This document shows, one piece after another, positions 9,527-16,477 of a stretch of 64,000 nt of DNA. The translations under genes and the position numbers were made by a program. The stretch comes from Hyphomicrobiales bacterium (GTDB taxonomy: Bacteria > Pseudomonadota > Alphaproteobacteria > Rhizobiales > Xanthobacteraceae): positions 37,598-101,597 of the forward strand of contig JACESF010000007.1 of NCBI GenBank assembly GCA_013911975.1, in the 5' to 3' direction. The notes under the pieces are model-generated. The model searched no databases. It was given only the letters and a program-made list of their open reading frames with translations, and was not told where the DNA came from. The stretch's first letter is position 1. Each line of letters starts with the position of its first letter.

Positions 9527-10582
9527 TCCATGAGACGGATCCTCGCCTTCCTCCTTCTGTGCAGCGTCCTGGGCGGGCTCGCGCCCTGGGCGCTGCCGGC
9601 CGCGAAGGCGGGCGTGAAGCTGGTGCGCGGGCACGACGATCCCGCCCAGCTCGCCGAGCTGGCCCTGGCAGGGCTCACCCCCGCCGCCATGTCCGCGAAG
9701 ATCGAGGCGGCGCTCGCCGCCGACGATCCCGACCTCGCCGCCTCCGCGCTGCAATGGGCGGACGCCCATGCCCTTCCCGTCGCCGCGGACCTGCGGGCGC
9801 GGGTGGCGCAGGCCAATACCGACGCCGCCCAGGCGCTGCGGGCCGCGCGCAAGTTCGGCGCGGGCTTCCTCACCGGCACGCCCGATGACCTCGCCGGCCT
9901 CGCGGGCGCGGCGGCGGGCGACCTCACCGTGTGGGGCGATTTGCGGGACGCCTCTCGTGAGGGCTGGAACTACGCCCAGGGCGCGCCCACGGACACGCTG
10001 GTGCTCGGCCTCTCGGCGGCGGGCCTCGCGCTCACCGCCGGCACCTATGCGACCCTCGGGGCGAGCGCGCCCGCCCGCGCGGGGCTGACCCTCGTAAAGG
10101 TGGCGCGGCGCACGGGGCGCCTCACCGCGTCGCTGGGCGCGGACCTCACCCGCCTGGTTCGCGAGAGCGTGGATTTCGCCGCCCTGCGCAAGGGCGCGGG
10201 GGCGCTGGATGCGGGCGCGCTGAAGGCCGCCATCCGCCCAAAGGGCGCCGCGCGGCTGACGCAGGTGCTGGATGATCTCGGCACCGTGCAGGCCAAGGCG
10301 GGCACCCGCGCCGCGCTGGACGGCCTCGCGCTCGCGGAAAACACCGGGGACGTGACGCGCCTCGCGAAGCTCGCGGAGAAGAGCGGCGGCAAGACGCTGT
10401 TCATCCTGAAGAGCGCGGGGCGCGGGGCGCTGGTGATCACCTCGGCGCTGCTCTCCTTCCTGTGGTGGGGCGTGGGCGCGCTGGTCTGGCTGGTGATGCT
10501 GGTGGCGAGCCTCAACGGGCTGTGCGTTTCCGCAGCCCGGCTATGCTGGCGGCGCCTTCCCTCGCGCGCCGGGCGGCAGTAG
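9521..10582 (+). CDS. Hypothetical membrane-associated protein
   Basis: I do not recognise a family. The 353-residue product has an N-terminal hydrophobic anchor or signal (RRILAFLLLCSVLGGLAPW), an Ala-rich helical region, a second hydrophobic stretch near residue 165 (LVLGLSAAGLALTAGTY) and a strong C-terminal membrane span (LLSFLWWGVGALVWLVMLV) followed by a basic tail. Codon use matches the neighbours, so it looks like a resident gene. The start is ATG 9521 or ATG 9530; both precede the same anchor. It stands between terC and an alpha/beta hydrolase, which gives no functional hint. Confidence 0.7.
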   Translation: MGSMRRILAFLLLCSVLGGLAPWALPAAKAGVKLVRGHDDPAQLAELALAGLTPAAMSAKIEAALAADDPDLAASALQWADAHALPVAADLRARVAQANTDAAQALRAARKFGAGFLTGTPDDLAGLAGAAAGDLTVWGDLRDASREGWNYAQGAPTDTLVLGLSAAGLALTAGTYATLGASAPARAGLTLVKVARRTGRLTASLGADLTRLVRESVDFAALRKGAGALDAGALKAAIRPKGAARLTQVLDDLGTVQAKAGTRAALDGLALAENTGDVTRLAKLAEKSGGKTLFILKSAGRGALVITSALLSFLWWGVGALVWLVMLVASLNGLCVSAARLCWRRLPSRAGRQ

Positions 10583-10631
10583 AGACGGGCGATCCGCGTC
10601 CCGCCGCGCGCCTGCGTCATCGAGGTTCCCC

Positions 10632-11384
10632 ATGCCCACCTTCTCCTCCGACGGACTGGAACTCGCTTATGTGGAGGAAGGCACCGGCGATCCGGTCCTG
10701 CTCATCCACGGCTTCGGCTCCACCAAGGAGGTGAACTGGGTCAACACGTCCTGGTTCAAGACGCTGACCGGCGCCGGCTACCGGGCCATCGCCTTCGACC
10801 ATCGCGGCCACGGCGCCTCGGCGAAGCTCTATGCGCCGCAGGACTACAACACCCGCCTCATGGCCAAGGACGCGCTGCGCCTGCTGGAGCATCTCGGCAT
10901 CGCCCGCGCCGACGTCATTGGCTATTCCATGGGCGCGCGGGTGGGCGCCACCATGGCGACGCTCTATCCCGAGCATGTGCGCTCCCTCATCATGGGCGGC
11001 CTTGGCTATCACCTCATCGACGGGGTGGGCCTGCCCCAGTCCATCGCCGACGCCCTGGAGGCGCCGAGCCTCGACGACGTGACCGACCCCATGGGCCGCA
11101 TGTTCCGGGCGTTCGGCGATGCCAACAAGGCGGACCTCAAGGCGCTCGCCGCCTGCATCCGGGGCTCGCGCCAGACGCTGACGCGCGAGGAGGTGGCGGG
11201 CATCCGCCAGCCGGTGATGGTGGCGGTGGGCACGCGGGACGCCATTGCCGGCGACGCGCGCAAGCTCGCCGAGATTCTGCCCAATGGCGAGGCGCTGGAC
11301 ATTCCCAACCGCGACCACAACCCGGCCGTGGGCGACAAGGTGTTCAAGCAGGCGGCCCTGGAATTCCTCGCCAAGAGAGCGTGA
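10632..11384 (+). CDS. Alpha/beta hydrolase
   Basis: Alpha/beta-fold hydrolase, 250 residues. The oxyanion region is LLIHGFGSTKEVNW, the strand after it is IAFDHRGHGAS, and the nucleophile elbow is GYSMGA near residue 101. The acid Asp is probably in GTRDAIAG and the catalytic His in NRDHNPAVGD near the C-terminus, so a full triad is present. The substrate is unknown. Translation begins at ATG 10632, 49 bases after the preceding gene. cysE follows after 70 bases. Confidence 0.85.
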   Translation: MPTFSSDGLELAYVEEGTGDPVLLIHGFGSTKEVNWVNTSWFKTLTGAGYRAIAFDHRGHGASAKLYAPQDYNTRLMAKDALRLLEHLGIARADVIGYSMGARVGATMATLYPEHVRSLIMGGLGYHLIDGVGLPQSIADALEAPSLDDVTDPMGRMFRAFGDANKADLKALAACIRGSRQTLTREEVAGIRQPVMVAVGTRDAIAGDARKLAEILPNGEALDIPNRDHNPAVGDKVFKQAALEFLAKRA

Positions 11385-11454
11385 TGGGCGGCGGGATGCG
11401 CCCGTGGCGATAGCTGTGCTAGAAGAGGGCGAACTGATCAATCGGGAGGCTGCC

Positions 11455-12324
11455 ATGGCACAGTCCCTGTTCCAGACGCAGGTACCTGCGGTGGCGAAAT
11501 CCGCAGGCGAACGCTGGCAAGACGTGGTGGACCCGGTGTGGGCCCGGCTGCGCAACGAGGCGGACGAGGCCGCGGAACGCGAGCCGCTGCTGGCGGGCTT
11601 CATGGTGGCGAGCGTGCTCGGCCATGACAGCCTGGAGGCGGTGGTGGGCGCGCGGATCGCCGCGCGCCTCGACCATGCCGAGGTGCCCGCCTCCCTGCTC
11701 CGCGCCGCCTATCGCGAGGCGGTGGCGGCGGACCGCTCCATTCCCCAGGCGCTGCGCGCCGACATCATGGCCGTGGTGGACCGCGACCCGGCCACCACCC
11801 GGACCCTGGAGCCGGTGCTCTATTTCAAGGGCTTCCACGCGCTCCAGACCCATCGCCTCGCCCATTGGCTCTGGCTCCAGGGGCAGAAGGACTTCGCCCT
11901 CTATCTCCAGAGCCGCGTCTCGGCCGTGCTGGGCGTGGACATCCATCCCGGCGTTCCCGTGGGCCGGGGCATCTTCCTCGACCATGCGACCGGCATCGTG
12001 GTGGGCGCCACCGCCGTCATCGAGGACGACGTGTCCATCCTCCAGGGCGTGACCCTGGGGGGCACCGGCAAGGAGACCGGCGACCGCCATCCCAAGATCC
12101 GGCGCGGCGTCCTCATCGGCGCGGGCGCGAGCATCCTGGGCAATATCGAGGTGGGGCGCTGCGCCCGCATCGCCGCTGGCTCCGTGGTGCTGAAGCCCGT
12201 GCCCAACAACACCACGGTGGCGGGCGTGCCCGCGAAGGTGGTGGGCGAGGCCGGCTGCGCCGAGCCCGCGCGCGCCATGGACCAGATGTTCGACGACAAC
12301 ATCTTCGCCGGCGCCGATATCTGA
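11455..12324 (+). CDS. cysE: Serine O-acetyltransferase
   Basis: Makes O-acetylserine from serine and acetyl-CoA, the carbon acceptor for cysteine synthesis; cytosolic. The 289-residue protein has the N-terminal helical SAT domain (ERWQDVVDPVWARLRNEAD) and a C-terminal left-handed beta-helix with DIHPGVPVGRGIFLDHATG, QGVTLGGTGKETGDRHPKI and AGVPAKVVG. The last residue is Ile (FAGADI), the residue known in this family to dock into the CysK active site. Start ATG 11455 has GGGAGG upstream. It is about 12 kb from the sulfate genes and lacks the palindrome found upstream of sbp. Confidence 0.93.
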   Translation: MAQSLFQTQVPAVAKSAGERWQDVVDPVWARLRNEADEAAEREPLLAGFMVASVLGHDSLEAVVGARIAARLDHAEVPASLLRAAYREAVAADRSIPQALRADIMAVVDRDPATTRTLEPVLYFKGFHALQTHRLAHWLWLQGQKDFALYLQSRVSAVLGVDIHPGVPVGRGIFLDHATGIVVGATAVIEDDVSILQGVTLGGTGKETGDRHPKIRRGVLIGAGASILGNIEVGRCARIAAGSVVLKPVPNNTTVAGVPAKVVGEAGCAEPARAMDQMFDDNIFAGADI

Positions 12325-12357
12325 CGCCGCTTGTTTCGACCCTTGGAGGACTGACGT

Positions 12358-12567
12358 TTGGATAAGACCGAGCTGGAGCGCGTGCAGCGCTATCTTCGCA
12401 CCCTGTTCGGGAACCCCCAGATCAAGGTGACGGCGCGGCCGAAGAAGAAGGATTCCGCCGAGGTCTATCTCGGGGACGAGTTCATCGGCGTCCTGTTCAA
12501 GGACGACGAGGACGGCGACCTCTCCTACAATTTCCAGATGGCGATCCTGGACACGGATCTCGAGTGA
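12358..12567 (+). CDS. DUF3126 family protein
   Basis: Small acidic protein of 69 residues, typical of an alphaproteobacterial DUF3126 family with no assigned function. The sequence DKTELERVQRYLRTLFGN then VTARPKKKDSAEVYLGDEF matches the family in length and order. It starts at TTG 12358 with GGAGGA ten bases upstream. It is 33 bases after cysE and may be cotranscribed. A rho-independent terminator follows at 12668. Confidence 0.85.
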   Translation: MDKTELERVQRYLRTLFGNPQIKVTARPKKKDSAEVYLGDEFIGVLFKDDEDGDLSYNFQMAILDTDLE

Positions 12568-12667
12568 GGACGGCGGGGCGGACCCTGGTCCGTTCCATCT
12601 CCTTCCCGGCCCATCCCCTCTCCGGACCTTCCCCGCGCGGGCAAGGCCGGTACCTGGAACACCCAAG

Positions 12668-12695
12668 CCCTCTCGCCCCCGGCGGGAGGGTTTTT
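12668..12695 (+). terminator. Rho-independent terminator after cysE-DUF3126
   Basis: CCCTCTCGC (12668-12676) pairs with GCGGGAGGG (12682-12690) with one G-T pair, then TTTTTCTTT. Confidence 0.8.
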
Positions 12696-12715
12696 CTTTG
12701 CCACCCTTCGCCGCG

Positions 12716-12765
12716 CGTCGGCCCCCCTCTCCCGCTTGCGGGGGAGGGCCGGGGAGGGGGACGTG
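12716..12765. repeat. GC-rich palindromic repeat, truncated copy
   Basis: CCCTCTCCCGC, TTGC, GGGGGAGGG then CCGGGGAGGGGGA. It is similar to the half-units of the composite repeats in the fds operon (16291 and 19384), and looks like a partial copy. Confidence 0.6.
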
Positions 12766-12826
12766 CGCCGGGAGCAGGAGCAGCCCGCGCTGCCTCTTTC
12801 CTCCCGCCGGATGAGGCGCTAGACCG

Positions 12827-12841
12827 GGTATACCGAATACC
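12827..12841. promoter_or_regulatory. pcaD: Palindrome GGTAT-N5-ATACC upstream of pcaD
   Basis: GGTATACCGAATACC is a perfect inverted repeat with 5-base spacer, 12 bases before the pcaD start. The same arms and spacer length occur at 51893-51907 in front of the oxalate module. This is a likely operator; the regulator is unknown. Confidence 0.5.
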
Positions 12842-12853
12842 TGAAGGTGCGCC

Positions 12854-13630
12854 GTGTCCTTCCTCACCTTTTCCGGCGAGCGCTTCCGCATCGCCATCGA
12901 CGGGCCGCAGGCGGCCCCGCCCCTGGTGCTCGCCCATTCCCTGGGAACCCGGCTGGAATTGTGGGACCCCATCGTCCCGCGCCTCGCCCGGCGTTTCCGG
13001 GTGATCCGCTACGATGCGCGGGGGCATGGGGAGAGCGTGGCGCCGGATGCGGTCTATTCCATGGGCGACCTCGGGCGCGATCTCCTCAACATCCTCGATG
13101 CGCTGGAGATCCCCGCCGCCCATCTGTGCGGCCTGTCGCTGGGCGGCATGGTGGGGCAGTGGATGGCGGTGAACGCGCCGGGTCGCCTGCGCCGGCTGGT
13201 GATCGCCAATTCCACCGCCCATGCGGGCCCGCCCCGCCTGTGGGAAGGGCGCATCCGCCATATCCGCAAGGCGGGGATCGCCTCCGTGGCGGATGCGGTG
13301 ATCGAAAGCTGGTTCACCCCCGAATTCCGCGCCGCCGACCCCGCCGCCGTGGCGCGGGTGCGGCAGATGATCCTGGACACCCCGGCAGGCGGCTACATGG
13401 GCACGAGCTGCGCCATGCGCGACATGGACTTCCGCGAGGCTCTCAAGGACGTGGGCGTGCCGGCGCTGGTGATCATCGGCGCCCGCGACCGGTCCACCCC
13501 GCCCGCCTGGGGCGAGTTGATCGCCGCTCACCTGCCCGGCGCCCGCCGCGAGGTGCTGGATTGTGCCCATATGTCGGTGATCGAAATGCCGGAGGCGTTC
13601 GCGGGCTTGGTTGAAGACTTTCTCAAGTGA
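12854..13630 (+). CDS. pcaD: 3-oxoadipate enol-lactonase (PcaD-like alpha/beta hydrolase)
   Basis: Would hydrolyse 3-oxoadipate enol-lactone in the protocatechuate branch of the beta-ketoadipate pathway. The 258-residue protein has VLAHSLGTRLELWDP (oxyanion), IRYDARGHGESVAP, nucleophile elbow GLSLGGM near residue 96, acid Asp in GARDRSTPP and catalytic His in CAHMSVIEMPEAF, all in PcaD style. It starts at GTG 12854. The other pca genes are absent, so it is an isolated copy and could serve a different lactone or ester. A 15-bp palindrome sits directly upstream. Confidence 0.75.
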   Translation: MSFLTFSGERFRIAIDGPQAAPPLVLAHSLGTRLELWDPIVPRLARRFRVIRYDARGHGESVAPDAVYSMGDLGRDLLNILDALEIPAAHLCGLSLGGMVGQWMAVNAPGRLRRLVIANSTAHAGPPRLWEGRIRHIRKAGIASVADAVIESWFTPEFRAADPAAVARVRQMILDTPAGGYMGTSCAMRDMDFREALKDVGVPALVIIGARDRSTPPAWGELIAAHLPGARREVLDCAHMSVIEMPEAFAGLVEDFLK

Positions 13631-13720
13631 GCCGGACGCATTGAAACCGACACGCGATTGACGCTGAATGCGTTGTATTGCGCTGCACCAGCGCAAGCGG
13701 CGGGAACAGGCGGGCGGGAC

Positions 13721-14878
13721 ATGGCCGGAGACGAGACGAAACACGGCGCGCACGATCATGCGGGTCACGATCATAAGGACCATGACCACGGCGCCCCCAA
13801 GGACGGCCAGCCCGCCACTGCGCAGGCCCACACAGATCACGATCACAAGGACCATGACCACAAGGGTCATGATCACTCCGCCCACGATCACGCCTCGCAC
13901 GACGACCATGACCATGCCGGTCACGACCATCACGGCCACGGGCATTCCCATGGGCATGGGCACGGCCATTCCCACGGCCATGGCGGGCACGACCATGCCC
14001 ATGCCATGCCCAAGTCGCTGCGCGCCTTCGCCATCGGCGCGTCGGTCAATTTCGCCTTCGTCATCGTCGAGGCGCTGTTCGGCTTCTTCTCAGGTTCGCT
14101 CGCCCTGCTGGCGGACGCGGGGCACAATCTCTCGGACGTGCTGGGCTTGCTGCTGGCCTGGGCCGCCGCCTGGCTCGCGCAGCGCCCGCCCACGGAAAAG
14201 CGCACCTTCGGCCTCGGCCGTTCCTCCATCCTGGCGGCGTTGGCGAACGCCATCATCCTGCTGGTGGGCACCGGCGGCATCATCGTGGAGGCGGTCTCCC
14301 GCTTCGACGATCCCGAGCCCATCCATACCGGCACCGTGATGATCGTCGCCCTCATTGGCATCGGCGTGAATTTCGGCACGGCCATGCTGTTCATGGCGGA
14401 CCGGAAGGAAGACCTGAACGTGAGCGGCGCCTTCATTCACATGATGGCGGATGCGGCCATCTCGCTGGGCGTGGTCATCGCGGCGGGCGTCATCGCGCTC
14501 ACCGGCTGGCTCTGGCTCGACCCGGTGGTCAGCCTCGCCATCGCCGCCGCCATCATCCTGGGCACCTGGGGCCTGTTCCGCGACAGCGTGGACATGGCCA
14601 TGGACGCGGTGCCCTCGGGCATCGACGCGGCCGCTGTGAAGGCGTTCCTCGCCGCCCGCCCCGGCGTCAGCGAGGTGCACGATCTGCACATCTGGGCACT
14701 CTCCACCACGGAGAATGCCATGACCGTGCATCTGGTGCGCCCGGGCGCGGTGCTGGACGACGCCTTCCTGATGGAAACGGCGGACGCGCTGAAGGAGAAG
14801 TTCCGCATCGGCCACGCGGCCATCCAGGTGGAGGCGGGCACCATGCCCTGCCGCTTCGCGGCCGCGCACGTGGTGTGA
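13721..14878 (+). CDS. Cation diffusion facilitator, zinc exporter type (ZitB/CzcD-like)
   Basis: Inner-membrane Zn2+/H+ antiporter of 385 residues. The N-terminal 90 or so residues are cytosolic and extremely His/Asp-rich (about 33 His, repeats of HDHKDHDH and HGHSHGHG). Six membrane spans follow, with metal sites LADAGHNLSDVLGL in TM2 and HMMADAAISL in TM5, and a C-terminal cytoplasmic domain (HDLHIWALSTTENAMTVHL). ATG 13721 is preferred; TTG 13658 would add 21 residues. No metal-responsive operator is evident to me upstream. Cd2+ or Co2+ could also be carried. Confidence 0.9.
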   Translation: MAGDETKHGAHDHAGHDHKDHDHGAPKDGQPATAQAHTDHDHKDHDHKGHDHSAHDHASHDDHDHAGHDHHGHGHSHGHGHGHSHGHGGHDHAHAMPKSLRAFAIGASVNFAFVIVEALFGFFSGSLALLADAGHNLSDVLGLLLAWAAAWLAQRPPTEKRTFGLGRSSILAALANAIILLVGTGGIIVEAVSRFDDPEPIHTGTVMIVALIGIGVNFGTAMLFMADRKEDLNVSGAFIHMMADAAISLGVVIAAGVIALTGWLWLDPVVSLAIAAAIILGTWGLFRDSVDMAMDAVPSGIDAAAVKAFLAARPGVSEVHDLHIWALSTTENAMTVHLVRPGAVLDDAFLMETADALKEKFRIGHAAIQVEAGTMPCRFAAAHVV

Positions 14879-14960
14879 GGGCGGTCCGAGCGTTTAAGCG
14901 GTCTGGACAGCGTCTTTAGGCAAAGAGCGCCTTAGGAACAGGGTGTCTCAGCAAGGGGGC

Positions 14961-15054
14961 GTCATGGCCGGGCTTGTCCCGGCCATCCACGGGGCTCCGC
15001 TGGGGGCCCGCTCCACGCAGAGGCGTGGATGCCCGGGACAAGCCCGGGCATGAC
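14961..15054. repeat. REP-like palindromic repeat, copy 3
   Basis: Core begins GTCATGGCCGGGCTTGTCCC and ends with GGACAAGCCCGGGCATGAC. The right flank, read in reverse (GGATCGATGGATGGCTTCAA), resembles the left flank of copy 1 at 4425-4455, so homology extends beyond the palindrome. It occupies most of the gap 14879-15125 between the zinc exporter and fdsD. Confidence 0.85.
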
Positions 15055-15125
15055 GGGCCGCAAGAGGCTTGAAGCCATCCATCGATCCGAGTGTCAGTCC
15101 CGCCCGGTCGATATGGAGTCCCGTG

Positions 15126-15359
15126 TCAGGCTGCCTTCACGGGCGCCAGGCCCTTCAGCGCCTCGAGCGCGATGGGGGAGAGGCCCTCGCCCCCATGGGC
15201 GATGTGTTCGGCGATGCCGGCGCGCATGCGCGGATCCCAGAATTTCTGGATGTGATCGCGCGTGCCCGCCACGGCGGTCGCCTGGGGCTGGCTCGCAAAG
15301 AAGGTGGCGATCTGGTTCGCCATGTAGACGAGGCGGTCGTTGGTGGTCTTATGCGACAT
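15126..15359 (-). CDS. fdsD: NAD-dependent formate dehydrogenase delta subunit
   Basis: Small 77-residue accessory subunit at the end of the fdsGBACD operon, needed for active enzyme in related bacteria. The sequence NDRLVYMANQIATFFASQP then IQKFWDPRMRAGIAEHI is characteristic of FdsD. It starts at ATG 15357-15359 and overlaps the end of fdhD by 11 bases in another frame, so the two are translationally coupled. A REP-like repeat follows. Confidence 0.88.
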   Translation of the reverse strand: MSHKTTNDRLVYMANQIATFFASQPQATAVAGTRDHIQKFWDPRMRAGIAEHIAHGGEGLSPIALEALKGLAPVKAA

Positions 15360-16203
15360 GGCTCTGCCGTGAGGGTTCGCCCGGCGCGACGCGGCCGGGA
15401 TGGGTGAAGAGTTCAAATCCGTCCGGCCGCACGATGGCGGCGAGCGTGATGCCCGCGGCGTCCGCCGTGCGCACGGCGAGCGAGGTGGGCGCCGAGACCG
15501 CCGCGATGAGGCCGACGCCCAGCACCGCCGCCTTCTGCACCATCTCGATGGAGACGCGGCTGGTGAGCAGCAGCACGCCCCGCGCCGGGTCCGCGTCGAG
15601 CGTCGCCACCTTGCCCACCAGCTTGTCGAGGGCATTGTGGCGGCCCACATCCTCGCACACCGCCAGGAGCCCGCGCCCGGGCTCGAAATAGCCGGCGGCA
15701 TGCACCGCCCGTGTCTCATGGTTCAGCACCTGGGCGGGCCCCAGCAGCGCCATGGCGGCGAGCAGGTCTTCCGGCGAGAGGCGCGCCCGCGACGTCACCA
15801 GGGCGGCGGGCTTCACAGCTTCCGCGAGGCTTTCCACGCCGCACAGGCCGCAGCCCGTGGGCCCGGCGAGATACCGGCGCCGGGCGGAGAGGACCTTCAT
15901 CTTCTCCTCGGCGATCCACATGCGCGCCTCGATGCCGTCCTCCACTGCGATCACGTCGAGGGAGAGAATGTCGGCGGCATCAGCGATGATGCCTTCGGTG
16001 AGGGAGAAGCCCAGCGCGAAGTCGGCGATGTCCAGTGGCGTCGCCATCATCACGGCATGGGTGGTGCCGTTATAGGTGAGGGCGACGGGCGTTTCCTCGG
16101 GCACCGCCCGCTCGCCGCGCCCCGCCGCACCGTCCTTCCACGCCTCGCGGGGGAGGCGGCGGACCGGCGGGGGAAAGTCCGGGATGGCGGGATCGTCAGT
16201 CAT
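15349..16203 (-). CDS. fdhD: Formate dehydrogenase accessory sulfurtransferase FdhD (FdsC)
   Basis: Delivers sulfur to the molybdenum/tungsten cofactor before its insertion into formate dehydrogenase; binds bis-MGD in the cytosol. The 284-residue protein has the conserved CxxC motif in GPTGCGLCGVESL near residue 120 and the family segments CEDVGRHNALDKLVG and LLTSRVSIEMVQKAA. It is the fdsC position in the operon. A 274-base gap filled by a composite repeat separates it from fdsA upstream; the C-terminus overlaps fdsD. Confidence 0.93.
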   Translation of the reverse strand: MTDDPAIPDFPPPVRRLPREAWKDGAAGRGERAVPEETPVALTYNGTTHAVMMATPLDIADFALGFSLTEGIIADAADILSLDVIAVEDGIEARMWIAEEKMKVLSARRRYLAGPTGCGLCGVESLAEAVKPAALVTSRARLSPEDLLAAMALLGPAQVLNHETRAVHAAGYFEPGRGLLAVCEDVGRHNALDKLVGKVATLDADPARGVLLLTSRVSIEMVQKAAVLGVGLIAAVSAPTSLAVRTADAAGITLAAIVRPDGFELFTHPGRVAPGEPSRQSHVA

Positions 16204-16290
16204 GGCGCGTACCGCAGAGGGATAATCCCTTCAAGGTCGTGCGGGCGGAGGCAGAGTTCAAGCGGTTGCCGATCGTTGCAGCGGGACCGG

Positions 16291-16430
16291 CTCCCTCTCC
16301 CCTCGAGGGAGAGGGGTGGGGTGAGGGGGCGTCGTCGCCCGCGTAGGCCTCGCATGTCGCACCGCGCGGCGCCCACCCCCTCACCCGCCTCGCTGTCGCT
16401 CGGCACCCTCTCCCGCGAGGGGAGAGGGGA
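16291..16430. repeat. Composite inverted GC-rich repeat between fdsA and fdhD
   Basis: Left half: hairpin CCCTCTCCC-ctcga-GGGAGAGGG (16293-16315) then TGGGGTGAGGGGGC. Right half is the mirror: CACCCCCTCACCC, then GGCACCCTCTCCCGCGAGG (to 16430). The architecture is the same as at 19384-19522. It fills most of the 274-base fdsA-fdhD gap. Confidence 0.85.
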
Positions 16431-16477
16431 GGCGGCGGCGCGCGGGCTCGGCAGGGCGGGCATCACCTGCTCCCCTC

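Noticed and set aside
15408..15422. tRNA-like T-loop string TTCAAATCC
   Set aside because: It is within fdhD coding sequence and has no acceptor or anticodon stem around it.
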